Below are positions 1-12,360 of a stretch of 64,000 bases of DNA, one piece after another. A model generated the notes under the pieces. The model searched no databases. It had not been told where the DNA came from and saw only the letters and a list, made by a program, of their open reading frames with translations. A program made the position numbers and the translations under genes. How positions within the stretch are numbered: position 1 is the first letter of the stretch; every line of letters starts with the position of its first letter. Source of the DNA: Maea johnstoni. Lineage: Eukaryota > Annelida > Polychaeta > Spionida > Magelonidae. The stretch spans positions 20,581,650-20,645,649 of the forward strand of contig OZ012696.1 of assembly GCA_963942565.1 (NCBI GenBank), in the 5' to 3' direction.

Positions 1-24
1 TCTCTCTCTTTCTCTTTCTCCTAG

Positions 25-665
25 GAGTGTTATCATTTCCCTCGGATATTCTGGATGACCTTGAGGACCTTGGCAGCAGTGTGAACCACTCCATGGCCAG
101 CATCCTCACACCTACTGACATCCAACCCGAAACCGTCACCTCACCAGATTCCTACACCCACCACCAGATGGCGCCACAAGCCAAAAATCAAAACCGCCCA
201 GATTCGGGTGGTAGAGGGCGTAGCAGCAGTAGTTCCGAAGGACTGAACTCCGTCCAGGTTATCGGTGGAGATTCGCTCCCAAAGCGCTTAGAGAGGCGGG
301 ACCAGTATCGCCTGACACCATCGCTCAACACTGGCCTGACCCCTATAGAGACAATAAAGACCAGCCCCACAGTATTCAAACCCAGGCCTTCCTCGGGAGT
401 CCTGGACAATACGTTACATTACGATTTCCTGTGTGAATCGAGCTCGGAGGAGGGGGAGGGGCAGGCAAGGCCGAAAGGAGGCAAACAAAGGACGTTACGT
501 AAGACGAAATCTCGCGGGAAGGGGAAAGGGCGTCGCCATCTGACGCCTGTGAAGGGGTTGGAGGACTTTGCGTTTGACAATAAGGGCTATAGTAGTGACA
601 GTGAGCAGGAGGGGGGTGGGGGCAGCAGGTACCAGGGAGGTGACCACAAGCAGTGTTGGTCCTGA
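25..665 (+). CDS. Terminal coding exon of an unrecognised spliced gene
   Basis: A pyrimidine-rich tract ending in CTAG at 21-24 is a good splice acceptor, and the frame then stays open to TGA at 663-665, giving about 212 residues of C-terminus. The first codons read GVLSFPSDILDDLEDLG. The rest is low-complexity and probably disordered: Ser/Gly-rich near residue 60-70, a basic stretch rich in Lys, Arg and Gly (TLRKTKSRGKGKGRR), and two acidic Ser/Glu patches (CESSSEEGEG and YSSDSEQEGGGG). I see no folded domain, membrane segment or catalytic motif. The upstream exons lie outside the window. The frame could in principle be a single-exon ORF, but it has no good ATG at its start. Product not recognised. 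Confidence 0.7.
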
Positions 666-688
666 GCAGAACGAGTGCAATATGTCAT

Positions 689-956
689 CTTAGATGAATA
701 AAAGAATGGATATGTAGCGAGAGACCAATTACTATATGCGCCATAGTGAAGGCCTTGCTATGCCAGGGCGCTTGAATGTGGCCTCAATGTGATGTCACCA
801 GGAGATGAGGACTCTCGTATTGTTTGCATTACAAAGATTACAAATTACAATTTGTGCACCAACATGCGCAGAATGCGACTTTTGGGCTATTCGCCGCAGC
901 CAGCCTGTTCAGGTTGACCGGCTGGTTTCATATCCACTTGTTTTTATTCATCTAAG
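689..956. mobile_element. Terminal-inverted-repeat element, family A, copy 1, directly after a stop codon
   Basis: The left end begins CTTAGATGAATAAAAG and the right end is its inverted counterpart ending TTTTTATTCATCTAAG. A 23-bp direct repeat flanks the element (666-688 and 957-979, 21 of 23 identical), so it looks like a real insertion, one base after the TGA of the preceding gene. AATAAA at 697-702 is the first polyadenylation-like signal after that gene. Related sequence occurs at 20105-20515, 26225-26455, 28525-29090 and 34157-34361. No coding capacity. A 23-bp duplication is unusual for a cut-and-paste DNA transposon, so the class is uncertain. Confidence 0.75.
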
Positions 957-1293
957 GCAGAACGAGTTCAATATGTTATGCAGGGGGCAGCGCTGGTTTT
1001 GGGAGGTGTTCGCTTTTAATCCATTCATCCTTTAGAGTTCCCCTTTGAAAATGCTGAGATACTTTATCAAGTTTTACATAAATTTTCCTAATAACTTTGA
1101 AATTATGCATAAATTACATAATTACCAAGGAACTATGCATTGACTTTCACAATGTTTAAATAACCCTGAAATATACACGAAATTGTATTTTTTTTTAAGC
1201 AGAGTGGTTTATTGAGTTATAATAAAAGTTTCTCCTTTAAATGTTCCCTAAAGGTAGGTTCCTGTTGAAGGATACCACTAGTCAAGTCTTTAA

Positions 1294-1454
1294 CCCATTA
1301 ATGCTTAAATTAAGAATAATTTTACAAAATGCTTAAGGAGAGTCGTTAGCAATGTCCTGATAGATATTTCTCCATCAAGTATTTTCCTAAATATGCTTTT
1401 GACTGCAATATTTCATCAAAAAGGCTGGTTTTGGCCGCTGTGAGCATTAATGGG
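1294..1454. mobile_element. piggyBac-like MITE (TTAA target)
   Basis: A perfect 12-bp terminal inverted repeat, CCCATTAATGCT and its complement, is bounded by TTAA at 1290-1293 and 1455-1458. CCC ends with a TTAA duplication are typical of piggyBac-type elements. The element is 161 bp and non-coding. A degenerate relative of its right end lies near 2152-2180 in the opposite orientation. Confidence 0.75.
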
Positions 1455-1689
1455 TTAAGCTGCTCTAGGGATGGATGGGTCAAAGTTGGTGGTTCGTTTT
1501 GAGCCAAAATCAAAGATGTAACATATTTTACCCTAAAATAACACGTATGAAGTCTGAAGGGAGATATATTGATCATACTTGTAGCCACGATAAGTATTGG
1601 AAGCCATAATCAAATTTCATGTATGAAGTCTGAGAGGTCCCTATCACACCTCTCTGATTGCGATTGTCATACCTGGAAAATGTTGACCA

Positions 1690-1995
1690 CTGTGGTCCAG
1701 GGTCTAGAAACTGGCGGCCCAAAATTGGCAATTGTAGAATTTGGGGCGTCTTAATTTTTATGGGAGACCACAAAATACTCAGATTACAAGCATAAACATG
1801 TATATACTTATTGAAATAAGGCATAATACCAGTATACAATGTCATGGGTTTTATATATATTGAGGTGGAAAAACTTGAATTATATGCTTGAAATTGACAT
1901 TTTTAGAAGTTACTTTCAAAAGGTTTTGGGTGTCGTAAGGGGTTGATTTTTGAGGGTTTGGGTGTCCAAATGAGGGCCTACTGGTTAAGACTATG
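1690..1995 (+). repeat. Dispersed repeat, copy 1
   Basis: About 300 bp that begins near GTCTAGAAACTGG and ends near GGGTGTCC. It resembles two other copies in this window, at 37485-37795 (inverted) and 37805-38110 (direct). No coding signal. Class unknown. Confidence 0.6.
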
Positions 1996-3371
1996 CTGTG
2001 GTCTGAATTGGCGATGCCAGCCTATGCCCTTTAACATTTATTTATTTCAGATTATCCTGCTCATATTTGCAGATGCGAAATAATCTGAATCAAAAGGTGC
2101 AGTTCAGCTACAAGAAAAACAGATAAAATTTAGCTTTCTATGTTATATTAAACCAATAATGCTCACAGCGGCCAAAACCTTTCAGACAATTTTGATTTCA
2201 GTCGTAAGCATAATCGGCAAAATATTTGGAAAGAGAAATGTTGATAAGAACATCACCAACAACTCTCATTCAAAATTCAAAAAATTTGTAAAATTATTCT
2301 CAATTCGAAAGTTAACGTCAAAAGTATCTTCGATCTAGACAACAATTTCCCGCGAAACTCACCTATTACAGCCTATTACACCATTTTTCAGGCTTTGTTG
2401 AGAACCGGTGATCTATTTTATCTCAATTGTTATGAACAGTTACCTATTGATATTATGAATATAGGAAGTCCCCTTGAAATGTCTTGTATGATGGGAATCT
2501 AGAAATAGCAAGCCATATATATTTTAGTGCCAAAATATGATATTTTCTGATGATTTAATAAAAGATGTTACTCACGTTTAGGCAGAAGAATATTTGGTCA
2601 GTAGGAACTTTTGATTCAGGTTAAAATAGATTTCCATTTTGAATCATTAAAGAAATGTAAGATGAATGCAATCTTATATTTTGATTTTTGAATGACCAAA
2701 AAATTAGGTTTTCAATTTTCCTCCAACATAGGTCAATTGACCTGTTAGATATTATTTATGAAACGTGTCAGCAGTTTTCCTGGAAAGGGTATACTGGCAA
2801 CTTACCTTCTTCCATGTCCAGTTTGATTCATTGATACCTTTTCATAAAAAGAGTAGTCTCTTCCTGTTTGAAATGAACCACAAATACTCTATTTGAATAA
2901 TAATCCAATTCCAAATAACGTAGTATGTGCAAATAATTCCAAAAAGAGATTTGGGATGACACCACTACAATATTTAGGGCCTCCTTACCCTGCTACAGTC
3001 ATGATTGATGAAGGTTAGCTCTAATCATTCTTTTATGTGAGAATGCTATTGCATAATTGCCTGTTGGTCAAAGGACATTTCTTGTCTACCGTTTTGTACT
3101 AGTTTGTAGCAGATATTTTTGTAACTTTTTTATTCTGATTAAAACAAGGTGCTTGAAAGTTGTTTAAGTGTTGTAAAGCAAATATCATGAAAATATTTTT
3201 TATACCTTTGAAAAAATGTTTTTACAAAAGTTTAACCAAGAAGACGTTAATGAGTGGAGTTTTCATAATTTATCCTATTTGCATCCAGATTGTACACATG
3301 ACCTGACAACTTAGGAATATTACTTATCAATAAGAGTAATATTTGAAAGAATTAAGAGAGGGATTGTTATA
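1996..3371. other. No gene seen
   Basis: AT-rich sequence with no supported exon, RNA gene or complete element. The only recognisable item is the degenerate MITE-like fragment near 2152-2180. Confidence 0.5.
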
Positions 3372-3376
3372 TATCA

Positions 3377-3534
3377 CAGGGTCTGACACTAAGATTTCAG
3401 GCTAGGGGCCCGAAAAGGTATTTTGATCAAAATTAGTTGTCAAAATCAAGATTTCTGGTTATTATACATAATATTTTGGGCCCCTAGTCTAAAAAATCTG
3501 GGGGCCCACAGCAAAATGGGAAAGTCGAACCATG
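3377..3534. mobile_element. CAGGG-ended hAT-like MITE with 5-bp TSD, copy 1
   Basis: The left end reads CAGGGTCTGACAC and the right end GTCGAACCATG, with TATCA duplicated on both sides (3372-3376 and 3535-3539). Inside, the word GGGCCCCTAG and its inverse recur. It matches the copy at 21580-21765 over most of its length. Non-coding, 158 bp. Confidence 0.7.
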
Positions 3535-3545
3535 TATCATGGGGG

Positions 3546-5130
3546 AGCAACAACTTACAGTTCTTATCAAAATAATGCTTTTATCAAGACACATAGTTGT
3601 GTCAGTTTGTTAATGTTTTAGATGTAAGTTGGTTATGTGCCATGTGCTATGAAACCAGTTTTTTTTTATATAACAAACATTTCAACTAACAGTGTCAGAG
3701 TTTGTATATTTATAGATGTAAATTGGTGAAGTGCCATGTGCTATGAAGGAAGGAAGGATAACCTGGTATGAATATCCTGAAACTGCAGTCACATATCTTT
3801 GCTTGTGCATTTTATATCATGAATAATAATTGACCAAAATCCGAGGATGAATTCAGGCTATTTTGAGCTTCTCCCCATTCTCTACTGGTAGAGTGCCACA
3901 GCTAAGAGGTAGATTTTACCTATTTCATAAGATTCACTTGTCCATTCAGGAGCAAAGTTGTTTAATTATATCTTCTAAACTTAGGTGTTCATGAATCGTC
4001 ATGTGTGCTTGCTCTATTTTAATCATGCCAAACAAGACCTGAAAAAAGTTGGGAATGTGGTTCTTTATTAAGTAGTCTTTTAAAAAGGCTTGTATGTAGA
4101 ATTTCAAACGAAACCGTTTTTTTAATTTAACAAACATTTCAACTTACAGTATGTATGAGCTTCACTTATCAATATTTTGAAATGGATTGAGAGAAAGATA
4201 ATACTTTCTGTTTTATATCAATTTTTCTTGGGGGCAGTTTTGTATTTATTGCTTGGTATGCTCTGGAATAATTGGATCAGTTATATTTTTGGCAGAAATT
4301 TGCTGTGTGTTCAGTCATATTTCTGCTTGAGGAATGTACTTAAAGCAGATATTTTTGTACTTATTGATAATAAAGAATAAATTTGCAAAACATTTGGGAG
4401 ATTATTGGTTGATCGCTTACTATTATTTCATTTCAATGGCAATCCTGTCTTCAGAAATATCACCAGGACAGTTAAGTTCTATAAATCAACACAAAGCCAT
4501 CTGCCCAATCTTAATCCGGGTTATCCCTATAACAATACTCACATCAAGGGCGAAAATGCTGTTAACAAGTGGAGTTTCTCTTATTAATGTGACAACAATA
4601 AGGAAAACAATAGTTCTAGCGAGAAAAAAAGGCACAAATTGGTGCCGAAAAAAATCCTGAAAACTACCATATCTTTCGTCTCCAGTTTTAAAGGCATATA
4701 CATATCCAAAAAATGTTGAAAACAAAATGATGCATATTTCAGGTACTAGATCTAGTTCAGGTACTAGATCTAGTAACACCTGCTCAGGAAACCAATTACC
4801 AAAGCAACATTTAAAAATCGGTGGGTTATGCAATTATGGGGATTAAGATCCGCTGCGGAGTTGCCTCAGGGGTTTCCAACTGTCGCATTGTCGCACCAGC
4901 GTGCGACAGGGCCTTCAAAACGCGTGGCAAGCCAACAGTTCTAAGCACTTTTTGATTTGGAATTTTTCGCAAATTCTGAACAATAGAGCTTATCACATAT
5001 GTATTCACTTGAATTATTTTTGATATGAATTGTATTTATTAACGAGTGAACTCCACTTAGTAATACTGTCTAATGATTGGTCTTGGTCTTAACTATTGCA
5101 ATAAGGGCTAATATGGTAGGGCTACCCGGT
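3546..5130. other. No gene seen; one short tandem repeat
   Basis: Several open frames of 60 to 115 codons exist (for example 4334-4660 and 4486-4833), but they overlap on opposite strands and have no recognisable domain, splice context or codon bias. At 4740-4775 an 18-bp unit containing the palindrome CTAGATCTAG is repeated twice. Confidence 0.5.
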
Positions 5131-5142
5131 GACAATATTATT

Positions 5143-5581
5143 GCTAATTCAAGCTAACAATGAGCGATAGTACACGTTCAGGAGTATAGTCCATTCACTC
5201 TGCACAAAAGATTGATAGACCCTACAGGTGGACGTGTGACCTCTACATGTCCACTTGTAAAGTATACAGATGGGTTCTGCCAGTAGGCAAGTAGGTTTTC
5301 TGGGTCACAGAGTAAGGAGGCTCTCCAGGGGTATCCTATCTTAAGTACCACAATCTCTACATCTTATTTTAGACTACTAGTGTCCCATGTACCAATTTCC
5401 CCTTTAGTTCCCCCTATGTTCTAGTTCTCCACACCCAGTGACTGCTAACCACAAACTGACCCAGATGTCTATTAGTGGACAGGTGTTTGGCCTGAACACC
5501 GAGAGGACAAACCTGTTCTTACAGGCACACAGATGAAACTTACAAACCCATTTCCTTTGCTCATTGTTAGCTTGAATTAGC
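5143..5581. mobile_element. Terminal-inverted-repeat element with perfect 23-bp ends
   Basis: The 23 bases at 5143-5165 are the exact reverse complement of 5559-5581. The similarity continues outward for about 8 further bases with mismatches. The 439-bp interval has no coding frame. I could not define a clean target duplication, so the superfamily is open. Confidence 0.65.
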
Positions 5582-5694
5582 TATAATAGCTATTACCGGA
5601 CCTCGTTCACCAAAAATTGCTGTGCTCCGGGACTGAAATATTTGGACACCCCTGTGCCTGAGAATTGGTGCAGATTTATAGTCAAGACATAGAT

Positions 5695-5960
5695 GTGTGT
5701 TGCCAAAGCTGAGACGCCAAGGCCAAAGCTTTGGAACAAACACCCTCAGCAAGGCTATAAATCTGGACCAATGCTCATTGGTGGGTTTAAATGGCTATTA
5801 TAGTGAGTATGAGTGATAATTTTTTTTCTTACAACTGAAAATGACACAAAAAACATGTTTTCTCATTGTTGCTGAGCCGGGATTTGGTCCCAGTTCAGTG
5901 CAGTGAACCAGGACCACTTTTAAGCCACAGAAACAGCTTCTCACTGAACACTTCCAAGCG
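5695..5960 (+). repeat. Dispersed direct repeat, copy 1
   Basis: About 265 bp that recurs in the same orientation at 6650-6920. Shared landmarks are GCCAAGGCCAAA, ACAAACACCCTCA, AAGGCTATAAATCTG and a tail mentioning GGTCCC and GAACC. No coding signal. Confidence 0.6.
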
Positions 5961-6299
5961 CAGGTATTTTCATAGCAAAACGCTAAGATTAGGGATTGAG
6001 ATCCACCAGAACATTAGGCAACGGTTACTTGATTTATTGGTTCCCAAATCCTTCACAGACCAATTTTACAGTCAGGAGGGAGGTAAATAAAAAGTTGATT
6101 GTTTTTATTTTTATAACACACGGAAATCTAAGTTAGCAAACAGTCATTCAGGGAGGTAAAAAAAAGTGATTTTTTGACTAGTACTAAAATACATACTTTA
6201 ACCATATTTTTGAATATTAAAAGAATGATATTTTAATGAGATGATAAATTTCAACAACACAATATTGCATTGCTATTGTAATTTTGTATTGCTCTGGTA

Positions 6300-6474
6300 C
6301 AGGTGAACTTGGATATGACAGACTCAATGGGACCAGGAAAATTGGTCCGTCATAAGCAAAATCCGTTGTATACATATGACGAATACTTTATATGTATCGG
6401 ACTGGGACCAAGCACATCGTCCGTCATATGCAAAAATCCATCGTACAGTGGTCCGTCATATCCGAGTTCACCTG
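6300..6474. mobile_element. Tc1/mariner-like MITE, copy 1
   Basis: The ends CAGGTGAACTTGGATATGAC and its near-perfect inverse are flanked by TA at 6298-6299 and 6475-6476. The element is 175 bp and largely self-complementary. A second copy of identical length lies at 15608-15782. Confidence 0.8.
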
Positions 6475-6649
6475 TATTAATATTATTGTAGTTTGGTTAT
6501 TTTATTTAAATTTATTGTAGGTTTGGTGTACCTACTTATGGCTCTGCGGCAGAGCAGTCAGCACAAAATAAAATGGGGGGGATTACATTTATTTTCAGGT
6601 CGGGTCTATTCCACTTTCATCGGCAGATCCGGGAACCATAGACGAGTAG

Positions 6650-6920
6650 GTTGTTTTATTGCCAAAGAAGAGGCCACCAAGGCCAAATCTCTGCAACAAA
6701 CACCCTCATCAAGGCTATAAATCTGCACCAACAATGCTTGGTGGCAGATCTTAGTGGCTATAAAAGCAGGCTCTTGTGTTAGATAAAATTCTTCTAAAAT
6801 TACACAAAAAAAATATGGTTGCAGAGCCAGAAATTGGTCCCGGCTTAGTTGGGGCACTGAACCGGGATCACAATAAGGCCTCAGAAATAGCTTTTCATTG
6901 AACATGTATAATTCCAGTCC
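6650..6920 (+). repeat. Dispersed direct repeat, copy 2
   Basis: Diverged partner of 5695-5960, offset by about 955 bp. It ends about 200 bp beyond the 3' flank of the first H3 gene. Confidence 0.6.
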
Positions 6921-7123
6921 CGTTATGACCACAGCAACGCACAATATTACTAAACGCAGGTTGTAGACAATTTAGTTTGTACACCAAAAACAGCTACCAA
7001 TCACCTATTTACAATAACCAAATACCCCAATCATAAAAAGGCAACATTTTTATTAAAAGCACTGCATCCGCACAATAACCAAGGGTAAAATTATCGAGAT
7101 TAGCTCTTCCTAGAGAAGTTGGT

Positions 7124-7139
7124 GGCCCTGAAAAGGGCC
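7124..7139 (-). terminator. Histone 3' stem-loop of H3 copy 1
   Basis: Reads GGCCCTTTTCAGGGCC on the minus strand: a perfect 6-bp stem with the canonical TTTC loop, preceded by AAC and followed by ACCA. A purine-rich stretch (AGGAAGAGCTA, about 7101-7113) lies where the U7-pairing downstream element belongs. It directs non-polyadenylated 3' processing. Confidence 0.95.
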
Positions 7140-7164
7140 GTTGTGTTGTTATTGAGCCAATAAC

Positions 7165-7763
<599 letters not shown>

Positions 7764-7769
7764 ATATTT

Positions 7770-9730
7770 TGCTCAAGCTCGACTTCTTATTTTGCGCATG
7801 ATTTGACAAAAGTTATTGGTGTCGAAATATGGATAAACGGTACAATGGCGTCGATACTATTGAATGGTTGGAGACATGGATCGATGATACTATTAGCAAT
7901 AAACAGTAGATAAACATACAAATGGTAATATGCAAGTTATAATTTAAACATAGGGACTATTTAAAAGGTTAAGAAATTGGCAGGAATAGATTATTCTTAT
8001 CGCGTTAGTCAAAACAGGCGAAACACGCCACTTGACTTCGAATTTCATTGGATTCGGATTGCTTGTTCGTTATTTGCCGTACTTGAAAATGGCGTAAGCA
8101 ATATAAAGCGTGGTACATTTTCTCGTAGTGTCGTAGTTCTCAGAGTGTAAAACTGCATAGTCCCGTGTTCCATTCACCAATTGCGGGAATAAAAGCCCAA
8201 AAATATGTTGTCATTGACCGAGAGTGGCGAGACGAGAAGTTTCTGATGACTAGCCAGTAGGCTTATCATCTATCAGTGTGGACAACTCTTTATAGAAGTC
8301 CGTGTTTTTAACAATAATCACTATGACAGTTATCTCACATTTATTTCTCGGGTATTTGTGAACAGTACCACGAGTGCTTGCAAAAAAGAGACCATTTATC
8401 GGCGGCTTTCAAAGTGCCGGATACAGTCTACATTCTACAGTGTTCTACGTTCGAGCTTCTTGAGCAAACCATGCTAGGCCTAACTCACCATGCTGGCATG
8501 CATAATCTCTATGGCATTTCTGCGTATGGCACAGACTCTATTGAAGTATTGACTTATGCAATTTGGAATCAGTGATTAGAGTAGAGTGGATATAACATTA
8601 CTGTGCAAGTAAATAGACTTTTTATTTGCACAGTAATGACTTATCTCTATTATATGGAATACTATTAAGTATTATACAGGGAACACACCGGAGACAGTGC
8701 TGAATGCGTGTGTTTGTCAATGTCTTATACCAAAAAGAATGGGATAAATATCAAGTTCCTATGAATACATGTACTAAATAAAAGGTGCACACATCCCAAA
8801 GCAGAAAATTGATGAGAGAAGGCCTATCGGGCACCAAACGTGAATGATAAATGCTAGTTGAATTTCTTAGTCAACGTTTTTATGCCACAAAAAAGAAGTT
8901 AGCCATGTATCAAGATTCAAGTGCCTACCGGTATTTTATTGCTTGGTGAAATAAAATGGAAGATACTGGTGAGAAAATAACCTCTTTTGAGTATTGTATA
9001 TTTCTTCGATGCCAGGCCTTGTTGCCGCTCCGTGCTTCTTAGTCCGTGAGCCAAACCCCATTTTTGGGATTTTCGGTTTCATATCTGGGGGCCAATCCTC
9101 ACCTTGTTTTTCTGAAAGCCTATTGTGTTAGCTTCATTTTGATGTATGATAGCCTTGTATTGGGTGGAGCCTTTCTGAGAAAATGGGCCGTGATAATCAG
9201 ACTACTGGTAAGATCTGTGTGATATGTAGAAAAACAAATATCTTTGATTCAGTGCTTTATAGACACCCAATCATCCCCAAACTTTACAACTAGTTAACTT
9301 GAAATCATCAAACATGCTTAGATAGGTTATTGCATATATAAGTACCTTAAACAAAAATCTTGACATATTTAACCAATTTTGGGGGTGTCTCGTGAGAAAA
9401 AGTCAGTTTTGTTCAATAGTTTCCACTTAAATGAAAGTTAGTTACCTTAAAGTATCAAATATGACATTCACCCATTCTATATTATTATTCAGTCCAAATA
9501 TAGGTCTTTAAATGAATTATAAGTGACACTGTGAAAGAAATTGCACCACTTTCCTCGCCATGAAATTTAAATGGTAATATTTTTTTTTGAAAATATACGC
9601 AAATCACTGCATCACCCAGACATTTTTCCAAAAGATACCAGTATTGTTTTGTATTATTCTAGACTCCAAAAGAACTGTATTCAAACTGGCAGACAATAAA
9701 AACCTTGGATGTGACTGTCTGTGCAAGGAA
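7770..9730. other. No gene seen; one perfect hairpin
   Basis: No supported gene. At 8596-8638 an inverted repeat (arms built on CATTACTGTGCAA) forms a hairpin with a short AT-rich loop. The open frames at 8378-8575 and 9587-9784 have no recognisable content. Confidence 0.5.
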
Positions 9731-9735
9731 CTTAA

Positions 9736-9990
9736 AAGGCATAGTACGGTATTCTACAAGGTGACAGTAACATCTAAAACTTAGGATTCCATTTAAAAGT
9801 ACCCCACAGTTAGAAATCCATTACACTTTGCATAAGCTATCTATCATCATCAGATCCCCTTTGAAATCGGGATCTAACGATGATAGCTTATGCAAAGTTA
9901 ATTGGATTTCTATCTGTGGGTTATTTTTTAATTGGACTTTAGTTTCAGATGTCACTGTCACCTTGTCGAATACCGTACTATGCATTTGAC
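9736..9990. mobile_element. Foldback element
   Basis: About 120-bp arms face each other: GGCATAGTACGGTATTC near 9738 pairs with GAATACCGTACTATGC near 9968. The inner arms around TTTGCATAAGCTATC pair with GATAGCTTATGCAAA. The arms have diverged slightly. Non-coding; probably a MITE of unknown superfamily. Confidence 0.65.
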
Positions 9991-10159
9991 AATTCAATTT
10001 ATACAAGCCAAATATTTAGAACTAAAATCAAGATTATTCTGTATCTTCTTCAGAGTCATCTGACACAACTTTATCATTTGTATCAGACTCCAAGTCCTAA
10101 GCCTGGTTGTTGCAAGCTTGGACTTAACACATGTCAGTACACCTGAGTCCATTTGCACC

Positions 10160-10880
10160 CTTCAAGTACTGACACTATTGCATGACATCAGGTTCAGTAT
10201 TGCCTCTGGAGCTGGAAGACCATGCATCCACTCAATTTGCAATTCCTCCCCATTGTCGCTGGACCTCTTTTTATACAAACCATGTCCAACAGGGTAGAGA
10301 ACATCTGGAGAAAGCCTGTATCTAAACTCATTCCTTTCTGTGGTACCAGATTTTGGGCAGTATAGCTCACATGTGAATGCTTCCAATTTTGCTATGAGGT
10401 CGCCATCAATTTCCCAACAGGATCCTAGCTCTGCAAACATGTCCTTCTTGTCTTTCTGAATAATCTTCAAAGTACTTGACTGAGTTGTCGCGACCAGCAA
10501 AAGCACTTAAGCTATACATGTATGCAAGCCAATCATTGACTTACAACAATCTACATCTACAACATCTACTTGTATGCTAACAAATTTCGTGTGGATCCTT
10601 GTACCACACCTGAGATACAATGGTGCCAATATATGGGGAAAAACGCCAGACACAAAACTTTTTTTTCATCTGAGATGATGACACAGCTTTATGTCCTTCT
10701 GGAGCAGCTCGTGCAGCATGGAGCAACAGGCAAAATGCAAATATCTGCTTCCTCTTGAGTTGAAAGCAGGTCCGGCACTTCTTTAGCACCACCGGTGGTC
10801 AGCTTGTAGCAAACTTCACCACAGGTTACTAACATGATTTTTGAACCCAGGTCTTTCAGGTACACCGGTTGTCTCAACTC
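10160..10880 (-). pseudogene. Broken remnant of a repetitive, unnamed invertebrate protein family
   Basis: Minus-strand frames carry pieces reading LSTQEEAD, LLLHAA, ELGSCWEI and LEAFTCELY. These resemble a multi-copy protein of unknown function that I recall from marine invertebrate genomes, where an EEADxxLLLHA motif precedes a LEEFxCxLYG motif. The longest piece is 10162-10506. The coding line does not run through as one frame, so the copy is broken. It may be transposon-derived; the family assignment is from memory and not secure. Confidence 0.45.
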
Positions 10881-11059
10881 TTTTGTGTAGGGGCCTACCC
10901 TGATGGTCGTGTGGTCTGTAGGAAGGAAGGGATGGGGTTTTACGTTGCGTTCAACAGCTTAGGTCATATAGAAAGCCGGAACTGGGAAGAAATTCCCTTC
11001 TATTCACGAATAGTTCCTTGAGGTCTTTCAGTGGCAGAAGGACCATAGGCAGCCCTTCA

Positions 11060-11180
11060 CAATGCCGCACATTTATTTAGAGACCAGGCCACCCAGCTTC
11101 GGGATCCAGCGGAGACCCGAACCTGTGAACTCACACTTGGGAGCCAAGCATCGTAACCAATAGGCCACGACAGAGGCATT
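11060..11180 (-). repeat. tRNA-derived SINE head (probable)
   Basis: On the minus strand, GTGGCCTATTGGTTACGATG resembles an A box and GGTTCGGGTCTCC a B box, spaced as in a tRNA. No tRNA cloverleaf closes. The SINE body may continue to about 10930, where GTTTTACGTTGCGTTCAACA occurs. Confidence 0.5.
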
Positions 11181-11687
11181 GCCATGCTACCTGTCTATCA
11201 TCACTACCAGGGTTCAAATCCCACCCCGGGCATGTGCGAAAGTTGACCGTGACTTGGAATTTGAAGTTCACCTATTTCTTCCACCAGTTACAACTGGCTA
11301 GTCACGACTCAGCAGCAATATGGCAGAAAAAGTGACGATAATCAAAATTACACTCTCTTGTGAGAAATTCAAGCAGGCTCTGCTTGTTGTGTGAGTTGGA
11401 CAGGAATCTTCTCCACAGTTGAACTTTGTGACCTGGAACATTATTCTTGACTTCTGACTGCTCTCTCTATGTCTTTAATCATCTCTTCTCTTTATACATT
11501 GAATATGACATCTATTCTGATACTGTCCGAACACTCATGAAGTATTGCTTTGAAGATGCTTGATGAAACTTCAACAAAGGTGTTATGGTCACCTCTTGTT
11601 TTCTGGACAGGGGCTATGGCATGATGGTCATGATACTCAGACTGTTTCAGATAGTTATGTGACTGTCATGATTTATATTTTTAAAGG

Positions 11688-11998
11688 TAAAGATAAAGGT
11701 ATTCGGTTTATAGTCTTGTATCCACCGAAATGTTCACACAACCTTCCTTCCCTAGCAGGCCTGTACACAGGGACACCATTTCAATCCCCCGAGGGATATT
11801 CCAGAGCAGATGGCTGCATATAGCACACAAACTCCAAGTACTGCCTTACTAATGCTAAGTACCCATTTTTAGCTGGGTGGACTGGGGCAATATGGAATTA
11901 ACTGTCTTGCCCAAGGACAGACCAAAGTGCCCCGGCCGGGAGTTGAACCAGCAACCTACTGATTACTAGTCCGACACCTAACCAACCAACCTACTTTG
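11688..11998 (-). repeat. tRNA-derived SINE, copy 1
   Basis: Read on the minus strand: a tRNA-like head starting GGGGACAAAGTAGGTTGG at about 11998, then a B box GGTTCAACTCC, then a body containing TGGAATATCCCTCGGGG and a tail reading TCGGTGGATACAAGAC. It matches 13640-13955 along its whole length. Confidence 0.7.
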
Positions 11999-12299
11999 TC
12001 CCCATATTATTAACAGTACCAGGGCCCTAAATTATTTGTTTGGAATCTAGACAAACTTTTCAAAGCATATATATAATTTTGCTAACATCACATTGAATGA
12101 AATCTTCTCGGGCTATTTCTTCATATATCAAGTCTATATGCACATACAGCATTATTTATCTTCTGATTATCCCTCTAACAGGGATAGACATTTTCTAGTA
12201 TTATACATCACGTGAAGATTCTTGATTCTGGTTGGTCAAGGGCCATGGATTAACCGTCATGTTTTCCTCACTCCTTAGCGACAGGCTGTTGTCCTTAAC

Positions 12300-12360
12300 A
12301 GCTTTTTGGCTAATCAATTGGCCCATAGTTACAGCTATGGGCTAATTGATTAGTTACCTC
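12300..12360. repeat. Hairpin
   Basis: GCTAATCAATTGGCCCATAG is followed closely by its near-perfect inverse CTATGGGCTAATTGATTAG. No other signal; possibly the core of a decayed inverted-repeat element. Confidence 0.55.
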
